Program-made: the position numbers and the translations under genes | Shown: in pieces, positions 50,225 to 60,252 of the stretch | How the letters are laid out: each line of letters opens with the position of its first letter | Numbering within the stretch: position 1 is the first letter of the stretch | The notes under the pieces: model-generated | Told to the model about the DNA's origin: nothing | What the model saw: only the letters and a program-made list of their open reading frames with translations | The model's database searches: none | Assembly (NCBI RefSeq): GCF_027922365.1 | Contig: NZ_BSFN01000018.1 | Span: 1 to 64,000, forward strand | DNA length: 64,000 nucleotides | Source of the DNA: Pseudomonas turukhanskensis | GTDB taxonomy: Bacteria > Pseudomonadota > Gammaproteobacteria > Pseudomonadales > Pseudomonadaceae | Direction of reading: 5' to 3'

Positions 50225-51270
50225 TGGCGCTTGCTCATGCGTGGGCGCCATTTAGGCCGCGCTGGCAGGGCTTGTTGCAGGCGGCTTTGCAGCAGGTGCG
50301 GCCACAGCGAGTTGATCACCAGAATCAGGCTCATCAACAACGCGCCGGCCAAAGGCCAGGCATACAGCTCGAGGGCAGGGCGGGCGATGGTGGGTTGCTG
50401 GGCCACGGGTTCGAGTTTGTCCAGGCTGGCTTCGATCAGGGTGAGTTCGTCGCTGTCGCGGGCGCGGAAGTACTGGCCACCGGTCATGTCGGCGATTTTC
50501 TGCAGGGTAGGTTCATCCAGGTCCAGGCCTGGGTTTAACCCAAGCATGCCGAAGGCGCCGCGTTCCGGGTCGGCACCGATACCGATGGTGTACACCTTCA
50601 CCTGTTCTTCAGCGGCCAGGCGTGCGGCGGTCAGCGGGTCGATCTGCCCACCGTTGCTGGCGCCATCGGTGACCAACACCAGCACGCGGCTGTTAGCCGG
50701 GCGTTGGCGCAGGCGTTTTACTGCCAGGCCAATGGCATCGCCAATAGCCGTGTTTTTCCCGGCGATGCCGATCAAGGATTCATCCAGCCAAATGCGCACG
50801 GTGCGACGGTCGAAGGTCAGCGGTGCCTGCAGGTAGGCTTGGCTGCCAAACAGAATAAGGCCGACGCGGTCGCCTTTGCGGCCTTCGACGAAGTCGCCGA
50901 GCAGGTTTTTCACCAGGGTCAGGCGGCTGACGTCGTTGCCGTTCCATTGCATGTCTTGGTAGGCCATGGAGCCAGACACATCCACTGCCAACAGCAGGTC
51001 GCGGCCACTGGCCGACACCGGCAACGGTTCACCCACCCACGCCGGGCGCGCGGCTGCACATAGCAGTAGCAGCCACAGCAAGGCGAATGGAGCCTGTTGC
51101 CGCCAGGCCGGCAGGTTGGCGCGAGCACGGCGACCGGCCAGGCCTTCAAGTTCGTTGAGAAAGCTGACTTTGAGTGCGGCTTCGCCACTGTCAGCAGCGG
51201 GCAAGACCAGGCGCAGCAACCAAGGCAGCGGCAGCAGCACGAAGAGCCAGGGCCAGGTGAACTCAAACAT
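50221..51270 (-). CDS. batA: BatA-like VWA-domain membrane protein
   Basis: A 349-residue protein with N-terminal helices (WPWLFVLLPLPWLL and FALLWLLLLCAA) and a VWA domain carrying an intact MIDAS motif LAVDVSGSMAY near residue 92 and VLVTDGASNGG. A C-terminal helix (LAGALLMSLILVINSLW) anchors it. It is expected to bind a divalent metal and dock with BatB and BatD in the inner membrane. Start overlaps DUF4381 by 8 bp. Confidence 0.92.
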   Translation of the reverse strand: MFEFTWPWLFVLLPLPWLLRLVLPAADSGEAALKVSFLNELEGLAGRRARANLPAWRQQAPFALLWLLLLCAAARPAWVGEPLPVSASGRDLLLAVDVSGSMAYQDMQWNGNDVSRLTLVKNLLGDFVEGRKGDRVGLILFGSQAYLQAPLTFDRRTVRIWLDESLIGIAGKNTAIGDAIGLAVKRLRQRPANSRVLVLVTDGASNGGQIDPLTAARLAAEEQVKVYTIGIGADPERGAFGMLGLNPGLDLDEPTLQKIADMTGGQYFRARDSDELTLIEASLDKLEPVAQQPTIARPALELYAWPLAGALLMSLILVINSLWPHLLQSRLQQALPARPKWRPRMSKRQ

Positions 51271-51757
51271 GTTTGCGAATCCAGGTTTCGACGGCCTGGT
51301 TCAGGCCATCAACGGCCTTGTCGTCAAGTTTGGGTTCCGGCCGGTAGCCACCTTCCACCAGAATCATCCAGCGGGTAAGGCCGGCCGCCGGGCAGCGGTT
51401 GTCCAGGTACGCCAACCAGGCGCGCCCGCTCATGGTGTGGCTTTGGCTGTTGGGATAATGGCTGCGGCACAGGCGTTTGAGCAGCGCATTCAACTGTTGC
51501 AGCCAGGGGCCTGCGTTTACACCGTCGTAGGGCTTTCTAAGCTGCGCGAGTTCTTGCAGGGCGGCCAGGCGCAAGGGGTCGAGCGGCGCGTCGGTGCCGG
51601 TCTTTTTATTGCGTTGCGGCAGGCGTTTACGCAGGCGCCACAACCCCCAAAGCAGCACCGGAATCAGCGCTGCCAGTAACCACCAGCCAGGCGCCGGCGG
51701 CCACCAGGAAATGGGTGGCGGAGCAATCAGCGGTTGCAGTTGGTCGAGGGCATTCAT
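51263..51757 (-). CDS. DUF4381 membrane protein of bat operon
   Basis: A 164-residue DUF4381 protein with a single membrane helix near residues 26-42 (WWLLAALIPVLLWGLW) and a cytosolic tail containing LQQLNALLKRLCR and YLDNRC. The gene is a constant member between DUF58 and BatA in proteobacterial bat operons; its own activity is unknown. It overlaps both neighbours (4 bp with DUF58, 8 bp with batA). Confidence 0.9.
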   Translation of the reverse strand: MNALDQLQPLIAPPPISWWPPAPGWWLLAALIPVLLWGLWRLRKRLPQRNKKTGTDAPLDPLRLAALQELAQLRKPYDGVNAGPWLQQLNALLKRLCRSHYPNSQSHTMSGRAWLAYLDNRCPAAGLTRWMILVEGGYRPEPKLDDKAVDGLNQAVETWIRKHV

Positions 51758-52698
51758 TGTTTCTTTCTCGGCCGCTGGCCTTGCAGGTGGTCGCGCAACT
51801 GTTCAATCGGGTCGTTCAGGGTGGTCAGCGGAAACAACGGCACGCCAAGCTTTTGCGCCAACACTTGCCAGCGTGCTTGCCGCGCCTCGCCCAAGGCGTG
51901 ATACGTCTCGCGCAGTTCGCTGTTGTGGGTATCCAATTCCAACAAGGCGCTGCGTTGGCTGAACTGCAGAAGGCCCGCGGCGGGTAGCGCGTGATCCAGC
52001 GGGTCGGACAACGGCAGCAACAGCAGATCGGTATGACGGGCGAGCAGGGTGAGCTGCTGTTCGGCGCTGTCGTTCAGCGCGCGTTCATCACACAGCACCA
52101 CCGCGAGGCTCCCAGGGCGCAGCACTTCGCGGGCGCGGCGCAGGGCGAGGCCGAATGTATCGCGGCCGGCGGGGATTTCGCTGTTGAGGTTCTGGTTGGC
52201 GCGCACCAGACGGTTGAGCAATTGCAACAGGCTCATCTTGCTGCGCCGCGGTTTGATTTCGTGGTGTTCGTTGTCGCCAAACACCAGCCCGCCAACGCGG
52301 TCGTTGTGGCTCAGCGCGGCCCAGCCAATGAGCGCCGCAACTTGCGCCGCCAGCACCGACTTAAACGCCAGGCCCGAGCCAAAAAACAGCCGCTGACTTT
52401 GCTCCACCAAAATAAAAATCGGCCGCTCGCGTTCTTCATGGAACAGCTTGGTGTGTGGCTCTTGCGTACGAGCGGTTACGCGCCAGTCGATGGTGCGCAC
52501 GTCATCACCGGGCTGGTAAACGCGCACCTGGTCGAAGTCCACGCCACGGCCGCGCAATTTCGAGTGATGCAAACCCACCAACGGGCTGCGCCGTGCCGGC
52601 GTGGAAAACAGCTGCACTTCGCGAATGCGGTGACGCATGTCGATCAGTTCGGCAAGGCTGACGCGAATGCCCGGTTCGCTGGCGGCAATGGGTTGCAT
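51754..52698 (-). CDS. DUF58 protein of bat operon
   Basis: A 314-residue DUF58 protein with the characteristic GRGVDFDQVRVYQPGDDVRTIDWRVTAR block near residues 52-80 and a VWA-like remainder. It accompanies MoxR ATPases, which may remodel it. ATG 52698 was chosen as the family start, 5 bp after the moxR stop; the longer frame upstream runs inside moxR. Confidence 0.92.
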   Translation of the reverse strand: MQPIAASEPGIRVSLAELIDMRHRIREVQLFSTPARRSPLVGLHHSKLRGRGVDFDQVRVYQPGDDVRTIDWRVTARTQEPHTKLFHEERERPIFILVEQSQRLFFGSGLAFKSVLAAQVAALIGWAALSHNDRVGGLVFGDNEHHEIKPRRSKMSLLQLLNRLVRANQNLNSEIPAGRDTFGLALRRAREVLRPGSLAVVLCDERALNDSAEQQLTLLARHTDLLLLPLSDPLDHALPAAGLLQFSQRSALLELDTHNSELRETYHALGEARQARWQVLAQKLGVPLFPLTTLNDPIEQLRDHLQGQRPRKKQ

Positions 52699-52703
52699 GG
52701 CGA

Positions 52704-53663
52704 TCAGGCCACGGCAACCACATCGAGGATGCGTTGCAGCACCCGGTCCTGGTCGATACCGGCGGCCTCGGCCTCGAACGACAGAATGATGCGGTGACGC
52801 AGCACGTCGAACAGCACGGCCTGAATATCTTCCGGCGATACAAAATCGCGGCCGGCCAACCAGGCATGTGCACGGGCGCAACGGTCGAGGGAAATGGAAC
52901 CGCGCGGGCTGGCGCCGTAGGAAATCCACTCGGCCAGTTCCGGGTCGAACTTGGCCGGGGTGCGCGTGGCCATGACCAACTGCACCAGGTACTCCTCCAC
53001 GGCGTCGGCCATATACAAGCCAAGTACTTCCTTGCGCGCGGCGAAGATGGCTTGCTGGCTGACTTTATGTTCTGGCTTGGTTTCGCCGTTCAGGGCTTCA
53101 CCGCGGGCTTGCTGGAGAATCTTGCGTTCCACCGAGGCGTCGGGGAAACCGATTTTTACGTACATGAGAAAGCGGTCGAGCTGAGCCTCGGGCAACGGAT
53201 AAGTGCCTTCCTGCTCAATCGGGTTTTGCGTGGCCATTACCAGAAACAGCGGCGACAGATCGTAGGTGCTGCGTCCCACGCTCACCTGGCGCTCGGCCAT
53301 GGCTTCGAGCAACGCCGATTGCACCTTGGCCGGGGCCCGGTTGATTTCGTCCGCCAGCACCAGGTTGTGAAAAATCGGGCCTTGCTGGAACACAAAGCTG
53401 CCGGTTTCCGGGCGATAGATTTCCGTGCCGGTGATGTCGGCAGGCAGCAAGTCGGGGGTGAACTGAATGCGGTGGAACTCCGCCTCGATGCCCTCGGCCA
53501 GTTCCTTGATCGCCTTGGTCTTGGCCAGACCTGGCGCACCTTCAACCAACATATGGCCATCGGCGAGGAGGGCGATTAGCAGCCGCTCGATGAGTTTTTC
53601 CTGGCCCAGAATCTGCGTGGAGAGAAATTGACGCAGGGCGACTAGCGCTTCGCGGTGTTCCAT
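52704..53663 (-). CDS. MoxR-family AAA+ ATPase
   Basis: A 319-residue MoxR ATPase: Walker A EGAPGLAKTKA near residue 38, Walker B LVLADEINRAPAKVQSALLEAMAE near residue 102, sensor 1 VMATQNPIEQEGTYPLPEAQLDRF near residue 140 and a C-terminal lid with SPRGSISLDRCARAHAWL. It is the first gene of the bat operon and is thought to act as a chaperone for VWA/DUF58 partners. AGGAAA lies upstream of the ATG. Confidence 0.94.
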   Translation of the reverse strand: MEHREALVALRQFLSTQILGQEKLIERLLIALLADGHMLVEGAPGLAKTKAIKELAEGIEAEFHRIQFTPDLLPADITGTEIYRPETGSFVFQQGPIFHNLVLADEINRAPAKVQSALLEAMAERQVSVGRSTYDLSPLFLVMATQNPIEQEGTYPLPEAQLDRFLMYVKIGFPDASVERKILQQARGEALNGETKPEHKVSQQAIFAARKEVLGLYMADAVEEYLVQLVMATRTPAKFDPELAEWISYGASPRGSISLDRCARAHAWLAGRDFVSPEDIQAVLFDVLRHRIILSFEAEAAGIDQDRVLQRILDVVAVA

Positions 53664-53799
53664 CGTGGAAGGTTTCCTGGCGGATTGACGAGGTGCAACG
53701 GCTCACAGCCAGCGGCATAGGCCTGCGGGGTGGCTGCGAATGGCGTGACACTTTAATGCATAACGTGGAGTGGCGGCTATCGCGGGTAGGGGAATGAGC

Positions 53800-54245
53800 G
53801 GCGGGTCACGCATGATTCCGGCGTTGTTGCGCAGGCGGGAATCTTGAGTCTTCCGGAGAATGGTGATCCCTCCGAAATTCTGGGTCCCCGCCTTCGCTGG
53901 GACGACGGAGGTTTGGGGTTGTTTCACCGTCATTCCTGCGCAGGCAGGAATCCAGAGTCTTTCAGGAAAGTGGTGATCGCTCCGAGATTCTGGGTCCCAG
54001 CCTTCGCTGGGACGACGGAGGTTTGGGGTTGTTTCACCGTCATTCCGGCGAAGGGAGGAATCCAGAGTCTTTAGGAAAGCGGTGATCGCTCTGAAATTCT
54101 GGGTCCCAGCCTTCGCTGGGACGACGGAGGTTTGGGATTTTTTCACCGTCATTCCTGCGAAGGCAGGAATCCAGAATCTTTCAGGAAAGTGGTGATCGCT
54201 CCGAGATTCTGGGTCCCAGCCTTCGCTGAGACAACAATGATTTTT
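53800..54245. repeat. Four ~110-bp tandem units of palindromic repeats
   Basis: Four head-to-tail units with equivalent points at 53876, 53986, 54095 and 54205 (periods 110, 109, 110). Each combines TTCTGGGTCCCxGCCTTCGCTGGGAC with TCACCGTCATTCCxGCGxAGGxAGGAATCCAGA, that is, two different members of the repeat family in tandem. The array fills most of the gap between moxR and gdhB. Confidence 0.9.
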
Positions 54246-54521
54246 TCCAAGTGGTGTTCAAACGCCGGAATAGAGCCCCGCATCTGTTGACCGAATATGT
54301 CGCCCCATCGCAATCCAGCGGTCACAGCCTATCGTTAAGCTACGCGTGACTTGATGGTCGTCGTGTGCACTGGCGGGTTTCAACAATGGCCTAGACTGTT
54401 GTGCAACTCGATTGGCAAGGTGTCCTGCCCAGGTAATTGTCGGCACCGGCATACGGCGCGTTCAGTCATGTATGAATTCAGCGAGCTCTTCCACGAATAA
54501 CAACCCCCGCGGAGCACAACC
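54246..54521. other. Upstream region of gdhB
   Basis: No gene is seen. The region holds the gdhB promoter in principle, but no convincing -35/-10 or regulator site could be assigned. A GCGGAGCA ribosome binding site lies just before the ATG at 54522. Confidence 0.4.
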
Positions 54522-57500
54522 ATGGCGTTCTTTACGGCGGCCAGCAAAGCCGATTTTCAGCATCAACTGCAAGCGGCACTGGCGCAGCACGTTAGCGAAC
54601 AGGCGTTGTCACAAGTAGCCCTGTTCGCCGAGCAATTTTTCGGCATCATCGCCCTCGAGGAACTGACCCAGCGTCGCCTCTCCGACCTAGTCGGCTGCAC
54701 CTTGTCAGCCTGGCGTTTGCTGGAGCGCTTCGACAGCGCCAAGCCGCAGGTACGAGTCTTTAATCCCGATTACGAAAAACATGGTTGGCAATCCACCCAC
54801 ACCGCCGTGGAAGTGTTGCACCCCGACGTGCCGTTTCTGGTGGACTCGGTACGCATGGAACTGAACCGCCGCGGTTACAGCATCCATACCCTGCAAAACA
54901 GCGTGATCAGCACCCGTCGCAACAAGAAAGGCGAGCTGCTGGAAGTGTTGCCCAAAGGCAGCACCGGCAAAGACGTGCTGCAAGAGTCGTTGATCTTTCT
55001 GGAGATTGACCGCAGCGCCAACGCCACCGATATGCGCACCCTGGAAAACGCGCTACAGGAAGTATTGGAAGAAGTACGCATCACCGTTGCCGACTTCCAG
55101 CCGATGCGCAACAAGGTCACCGAGCTGCTCACCTGGCTGGGCAAAGCCAAGCTTAAGGTTGACGCTGCCGAGCTTGCCGAAATCAAAGTGTTCCTGCAGT
55201 GGCTGATGGAGAACCACTTCACGTTCCTGGGCTACGAAGAATTCACCGTGGCCGACGAAGCCGAAGGTGGCCATATCACTTACGACGAGTCGAGCCTGCT
55301 CGGCCTGTCCAAGCGCCTGCGCACTGGGCTTTCCAGCGCTGACTTGCATATCGAAGAATACGCGGTGAAATACCTGCGCGAGCCGGTGCTGCTGTCGTTT
55401 GCCAAGGCCGCGCAACCGAGCCGCGTGCACCGCCCGGCGTACCCGGATTTCGTTTCGATTCGTGAGCTGGATGCCAAAGGCAAGGTTGTGAAGGAGTGCC
55501 GTTTTATGGGCATTTACACCTCCATCGCCTACAGCGAGAGCGTGCGCAGCATTCCGTACATCCGCCGCAAAGTGGCTGAGGTCGAGCAGCGTTCGGGCTT
55601 TACCGCGCAGGGGCACCTGGGCAAAGAGCTGGTAAAAGTGCTGGAAGTGCTGCCGCGCGATGACCTGTTTCAAACCCCGGTAGACGAGCTGTACAACACC
55701 TCGCTGGCCATTGTGCAGATTCAGGAACGCAACAAGATCCGCCTGTTCCTGCGTGCCGACCCTTATGGCCGTTTTGTCTACGCACTGGCCTATGTGCCGC
55801 GCGACGTGTACTCCACCGAAAGCCGCATTCGCATTCAGCAAGTACTGGTTGATCGTCTGCAAGCCACCGACTGCGAGTTCTGGACCTATTTCTCCGAATC
55901 CGTGCTGGCCCGTGTGCAATTTATTCTGCGCATCGACCCGAAAACCAAGCTGAACATCGACCAGGCGCAGATCGAGCGCGAGGTCATTCAAGCCTGCCGT
56001 TCGTGGAAAGACGATTACGCCGGTTTAGTCGTGGAAAGCCTGGGCGAAGCCAAAGGCACCCGCGTGCTGGCCGACTTCCCGAAAAGCTTCCCTGCCGGTT
56101 ACCGCGAGCGCTTTGCGCCGCACTCGGCCGTGGTGGATATGCAGCACCTGCTGAGCCTGTCGGACGAGCGTCCGCTGGTGATGAGTTTCTACCAGCCGCT
56201 GAGCGCAGGCGGCCAGGAACTGCACTGCAAGCTCTACCACGCCGACACGCCACTGGCGCTCTCCGACGTGCTGCCTATTCTGGAAAACCTCGGCCTGCGC
56301 GTGCTGGGTGAATTTCCGTATCGCCTGCACCACCAGAACGGCCGCGAATTCTGGATTCACGACTTCGCCTTTACCTACGCCGAAGGCCTGGACCTGGATA
56401 TCCAGCAGCTCAACGACACCCTCCAAGACGCCTTCGTGCAGATCGTCGGCGGCGCTGCCGAAAACGATGCCTTCAACCGCCTGGTGCTCACCGCCGCCAT
56501 GCCATGGCGCGACGTGGCGCTGCTTCGTGCCTACGCCCGTTACCTGAAACAGATTCGCCTGGGTTTCGACCTCAGCTATATCGCCAGCGCCTTGCTGAAC
56601 CACGTCGATATCGCCAAGGAGCTGGTGCGCCTGTTCAAAACCCGTTTCTACCTGGCGCGCAAGCTCACGGCTGACGACCTGGCAGACAAACAACTGCGTC
56701 TGGAACAGGCAATTCTGACCGCCCTGGACGACGTGGCGGTACTGAACGAAGACCGCATCCTGCGTCGCTACCTGGACCTGATCAAAGCCACCCTGCGCAC
56801 CAACTTCTACCAGACCGATGCCGAGGGTAAGGCCAAGTCGTACTTCAGCTTCAAATTCAACTCGCGAACCATCGCTGACCTGCCCAAACCCGTGCCGTTG
56901 TTCGAAATTTTCGTGTACTCGCCTCGGGTAGAAGGCGTGCACCTGCGCGGCGGCAAAGTGGCCCGCGGCGGCTTGCGCTGGTCCGACCGTGAAGAGGACT
57001 ACCGCACCGAAGTGCTGGGCCTGGTAAAAGCCCAGCAAGTGAAAAACGCGGTGATTGTGCCGGTGGGCGCCAAGGGTGGTTTTGTGCCACGCCGTATGCC
57101 GATTGGCGGCAGCCGCGATGAAGTGCTGGCAGAAGGCATCGCCTGCTACCGCATCTTTATTTCCGGCCTGTTGGACATCACCGACAACCTGAAAGAAGGC
57201 GACGTGGTGCCGCCGCAAAACGTGGTACGCCACGACGAAGACGACCCGTACCTGGTAGTGGCCGCCGACAAAGGCACCGCCACCTTCTCCGATATCGCCA
57301 ATGGTATTGCCGGCGAATACGGCTTCTGGCTGGGCGACGCCTTCGCCTCCGGCGGCTCGGCCGGTTATGACCACAAAGGCATGGGCATCACCGCCAAGGG
57401 CGGCTGGGTTTCGGTGCAGCGCCACTTCCGCGAACGCGGCATTGACGTGCAAAAAGACCTGACAACCGTGATCGGCATCGGCGACATGGCCGGCGACGTC

Positions 57501-59363
57501 TTCGGCAACGGTCTGCTGCTGTCGGACAAACTGCAAATGGTGGCCGCCTTTAACCACCTGCATATTTTTATCGACCCCAACCCCGATGCAGCGAGCAGCT
57601 TTGTCGAGCGCAAGCGCCTGTTCGACCTGCCGCGCTCCAGCTGGGCCGACTACGACGCATCGCTGATTTCCAAAGGCGGCGGTCTGTTTTTGCGCAGCGC
57701 CAAAAGCATCGCCATCAGTCCGGAAATGAAAGAACGCTTCGACATCACCGCCGACAAACTCCCACCGACCGAACTGCTGAACGCCTTGCTTAAAGCGCCG
57801 GTCGATTTGCTCTGGAACGGCGGCATCGGCACCTACGTAAAAGCCAGCAGCGAAAGCCACGTAGACGTCGGCGACAAAGCCAACGACGCCCTGCGCGTAG
57901 ACGGCCGCGAACTGCGCGCCAAAGTGGTGGGCGAGGGCGGCAACCTCGGCATGACCCAATTGGGCCGCGTGGAATACGGCTTGAATGGCGGCGCGAGCAA
58001 CACCGACTTTATCGACAACGCCGGTGGTGTGGACTGCTCCGACCACGAAGTGAACATCAAGATTCTGCTCAACGAAATCGTCGCCGCCGGCGACATGACC
58101 GGCAAACAGCGCAACAAGCTGCTGGCCGAAATGACCGACGCCGTGGGCAGCCTGGTGTTGGCCAACAACTACAAGCAAACCCAGGCACTGTCCCTGGCCC
58201 AACGCCGTGCCCGCGGCAGCATGGGCGAATACAAACGCCTGATCACGGCCCTGGAAGCGGCCGGCAAACTCGACCGCGCCATGGAGTTCTTGCCCACCGA
58301 CGAGCAACTGGCAGAACGCGTAGCCAACGGCCATGGCCTGACCCGCCCGGAACTGTCGGTGCTGATCAGCTACAGCAAAATCGACCTCAAGGAATCGCTG
58401 CTTACTTCCCTGGTACCCGATGACGACTACCTCGCCCGCGAAATGGAAATCGCCTTCCCGCCGCTGCTGGCGAAGAAGTTCGGTGACGCCATGCGCCGCC
58501 ACCGCCTGAAACGCGAGATCGTCAGCAACCAGATCGCCAACGACCTGGTCAACCACATGGGCATCACCTTCGTGCAGCGACTGAAGGAATCCACCGGCAT
58601 GAGCGCCGCCAATGTGGCCGGTGCCTACGTGATCGTGCGCGACGTGTTCCGTCTGCCGTACTGGTGGGCACAGATCGAAGCACTGGACTACAAAGTGCCC
58701 GCCGACCTGCAACTGCAACTGATGGACGAATTGATGCGCCTCGGTCGCCGCGCCACACGCTGGTTCCTGCGTAGCCGGCGCAACGAACTGGACGCCGCCC
58801 GCGACGTCGGCCACTTCGCCCCACGCCTGGAGGCGTTGGCCAAACAACTCGACGGCCTGCTCGAAGGCCCGGCGCGTGAACAATGGCTGGCCAAATTTCA
58901 GAATTACGTGGAGCAAGGCGTACCCGAAGAACTGGCGCGCGTAGTGGCCGGCACCAGCCACCTCTACACGCTGCTGCCGATCATCGAAGCCGCCGACATC
59001 ACCGGCCAGGACCCGGCCCAGGTAGCGGCCGCGTACTTCGCAGTCGGTGGCGCGCTGGAACTGTCCTGGTACCTGCAACAGATCACCAGCCTGCCCGTGG
59101 AAAACAACTGGCAAGCACTGGCCCGCGAAGCCTTCCGCGACGACTTGGACTGGCAACAGCGGGCCATCACGGTTTCGGTACTGCAAATGACAGACGCCCC
59201 GGCGGATATGGAAGAACGCACACAGCTGTGGATCGAACAGCATCGGCCGATGGTCGAGCGCTGGAAGGCCATGCTGGGTGAGCTGCGTGCCGCCACAGGA
59301 ACGGATTACGCCATGTATGCGGTGGCGAACCGGGAGTTGATGGATTTGTCGCAGCGCGGGTGA
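54522..59363 (+). CDS. gdhB: NAD-specific glutamate dehydrogenase (large, L_180-type)
   Basis: A 1613-residue NAD-glutamate dehydrogenase of the large bacterial class, full length. The first 700 residues form regulatory ACT-like domains (for example VLHPDVPFLVDSVRMELNRRGY near residue 99). The catalytic core near residues 800-1200 shows RGGKVARGGLRWSDREEDYRTEVLGLVKAQQVKNAVIVPVGAKGG, GDMAGDVFGNG and VGEGGNLGMTQLGRVEY. It deaminates glutamate to 2-oxoglutarate and ammonium when amino acids serve as carbon source. Monocistronic, with a terminator right after the stop. Confidence 0.97.
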   Translation: MAFFTAASKADFQHQLQAALAQHVSEQALSQVALFAEQFFGIIALEELTQRRLSDLVGCTLSAWRLLERFDSAKPQVRVFNPDYEKHGWQSTHTAVEVLHPDVPFLVDSVRMELNRRGYSIHTLQNSVISTRRNKKGELLEVLPKGSTGKDVLQESLIFLEIDRSANATDMRTLENALQEVLEEVRITVADFQPMRNKVTELLTWLGKAKLKVDAAELAEIKVFLQWLMENHFTFLGYEEFTVADEAEGGHITYDESSLLGLSKRLRTGLSSADLHIEEYAVKYLREPVLLSFAKAAQPSRVHRPAYPDFVSIRELDAKGKVVKECRFMGIYTSIAYSESVRSIPYIRRKVAEVEQRSGFTAQGHLGKELVKVLEVLPRDDLFQTPVDELYNTSLAIVQIQERNKIRLFLRADPYGRFVYALAYVPRDVYSTESRIRIQQVLVDRLQATDCEFWTYFSESVLARVQFILRIDPKTKLNIDQAQIEREVIQACRSWKDDYAGLVVESLGEAKGTRVLADFPKSFPAGYRERFAPHSAVVDMQHLLSLSDERPLVMSFYQPLSAGGQELHCKLYHADTPLALSDVLPILENLGLRVLGEFPYRLHHQNGREFWIHDFAFTYAEGLDLDIQQLNDTLQDAFVQIVGGAAENDAFNRLVLTAAMPWRDVALLRAYARYLKQIRLGFDLSYIASALLNHVDIAKELVRLFKTRFYLARKLTADDLADKQLRLEQAILTALDDVAVLNEDRILRRYLDLIKATLRTNFYQTDAEGKAKSYFSFKFNSRTIADLPKPVPLFEIFVYSPRVEGVHLRGGKVARGGLRWSDREEDYRTEVLGLVKAQQVKNAVIVPVGAKGGFVPRRMPIGGSRDEVLAEGIACYRIFISGLLDITDNLKEGDVVPPQNVVRHDEDDPYLVVAADKGTATFSDIANGIAGEYGFWLGDAFASGGSAGYDHKGMGITAKGGWVSVQRHFRERGIDVQKDLTTVIGIGDMAGDVFGNGLLLSDKLQMVAAFNHLHIFIDPNPDAASSFVERKRLFDLPRSSWADYDASLISKGGGLFLRSAKSIAISPEMKERFDITADKLPPTELLNALLKAPVDLLWNGGIGTYVKASSESHVDVGDKANDALRVDGRELRAKVVGEGGNLGMTQLGRVEYGLNGGASNTDFIDNAGGVDCSDHEVNIKILLNEIVAAGDMTGKQRNKLLAEMTDAVGSLVLANNYKQTQALSLAQRRARGSMGEYKRLITALEAAGKLDRAMEFLPTDEQLAERVANGHGLTRPELSVLISYSKIDLKESLLTSLVPDDDYLAREMEIAFPPLLAKKFGDAMRRHRLKREIVSNQIANDLVNHMGITFVQRLKESTGMSAANVAGAYVIVRDVFRLPYWWAQIEALDYKVPADLQLQLMDELMRLGRRATRWFLRSRRNELDAARDVGHFAPRLEALAKQLDGLLEGPAREQWLAKFQNYVEQGVPEELARVVAGTSHLYTLLPIIEAADITGQDPAQVAAAYFAVGGALELSWYLQQITSLPVENNWQALAREAFRDDLDWQQRAITVSVLQMTDAPADMEERTQLWIEQHRPMVERWKAMLGELRAATGTDYAMYAVANRELMDLSQRG

Positions 59364-59384
59364 GGGTTGTGACGCTGTAAAGGG

Positions 59385-59412
59385 AAAGCCCCGCTTATGT
59401 GGGGCTTTTTTA
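59385..59412 (+). terminator. Intrinsic terminator of gdhB
   Basis: An 8-bp stem AAAGCCCC/GGGGCTTT (59385-59392 and 59401-59408) with an 8-base loop is followed by more Ts. Confidence 0.9.
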
Positions 59413-59453
59413 TGGGTATTGATTGGGCCAATGCGTCTACTCGGCGACCGCCC

Positions 59454-59527
59454 GGTGCGCGGAGCACACCCTACAAAAAAGCTGGATCAAGCGCGGCTTG
59501 GCTCTTGTAGGGTGTGCTCCGCGCACC
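59454..59527. repeat. Perfect 22-bp inverted repeat
   Basis: Arms at 59454-59475 and 59506-59527 are exact reverse complements, with a 30-base spacer. The outer sequence GGTGCGCGGAGCACACCCTAC resembles a REP-type element distinct from the other repeats in the window. It could be a REPIN-like doublet of another group. Confidence 0.85.
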
Positions 59528-59643
59528 AAGCGATCTAAAGGCGTGCGCAACGATTCAGCATCGATTCCTGCAAGCGAAACTCCCGAGCGACGCAAGAGCA
59601 TTCATGCAACAGTCGCAATGCCCGCCACCCCATGCCGCTGTAA

Positions 59644-60088
59644 CTGGTCGTTTCAATCGCGGCCGGACTGAAATACGGCAAATCGTATCGGTGGGATGCA
59701 CTGGCTAATACAGTCTTGACGCTGTCCATTGCTCTGGTCGTAGTTATCGTTTGGTTTAGCGGTATTAGACGGTGTATAGACACGCTCGAGAGGGCGTATT
59801 GGAACGACAAGGTGCGTAGTGATTATTCGATACCCAAGCAAGGATTTTGTCAGAACGGGTAAGTCGCTCGCGAATCGACGGCAATCCTTTTCGGTCGAGT
59901 TTATTGGCACAAAGGACCTCAAGCGCTTTTCGAAGGTAAAGGATGTTTTCTTGGGCGAAGAGGATTTTGTGTTGGCGACGGCCCACCCCTTTTTCATGAT
60001 GGGGCCGTTTTTTCTGGTTCATTTTTACGCGCTGGCATCAGGGGCGAGTGCGCACCATGAAGGCAATGTCGCTCATTACAAGTTCTGA
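59644..60088 (+). pseudogene. Degraded small membrane-protein gene
   Basis: Two frames make sense only when joined. The first (59644 to about 59840) encodes a helix-rich segment AGLKYGKSYRWDALANTVLTLSIALVVVIVWF, then YWNDKVRSDYSIPKQ. The second, one frame over, continues as DFVRTGKSLANRRQSFSVEFIGTKDLKRFSKVKDVFLGEEDFVLATAHPFFMMGPFF to the stop at 60088. A stop codon at 59641 also interrupts the likely N-terminal part. The crossover lies near 59830-59860. No family was recognised; a decayed hypothetical membrane protein is the simplest reading. Confidence 0.4.
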
Positions 60089-60216
60089 GCGATTGCACCA
60101 ACCGTGGCCCCATCGTGTAGCTCGCGTTTTACTGAAGTGACCAGAGACAAATCCTGTGCGCGCAGCACAACCTATGCGAGAAGATTCGCAAAGCCGCTTG
60201 AGGCGCAAAAAAGCCG

Positions 60217-60246
60217 TTGCCATCTGCGTTAGGCCGCCCCTATAGT
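60217..60246 (+). promoter_or_regulatory. Sigma-70 promoter of the DUF6124 leader
   Basis: TTGCCA (60217-60222), an 18-base spacer and TATAGT (60241-60246) form a good sigma-70 promoter. The predicted start near 60253 coincides with the first hairpin of the leader. Confidence 0.7.
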
Positions 60247-60252
60247 CCCGCC

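Noticed and set aside
56025..59243. A very long open frame (over 1000 codons) on the minus strand opposite gdhB
   Set aside because: It is a codon-bias shadow in GC-rich DNA: the plus-strand frame encodes a full-length recognisable NAD-glutamate dehydrogenase and the antisense product has no recognisable motif.
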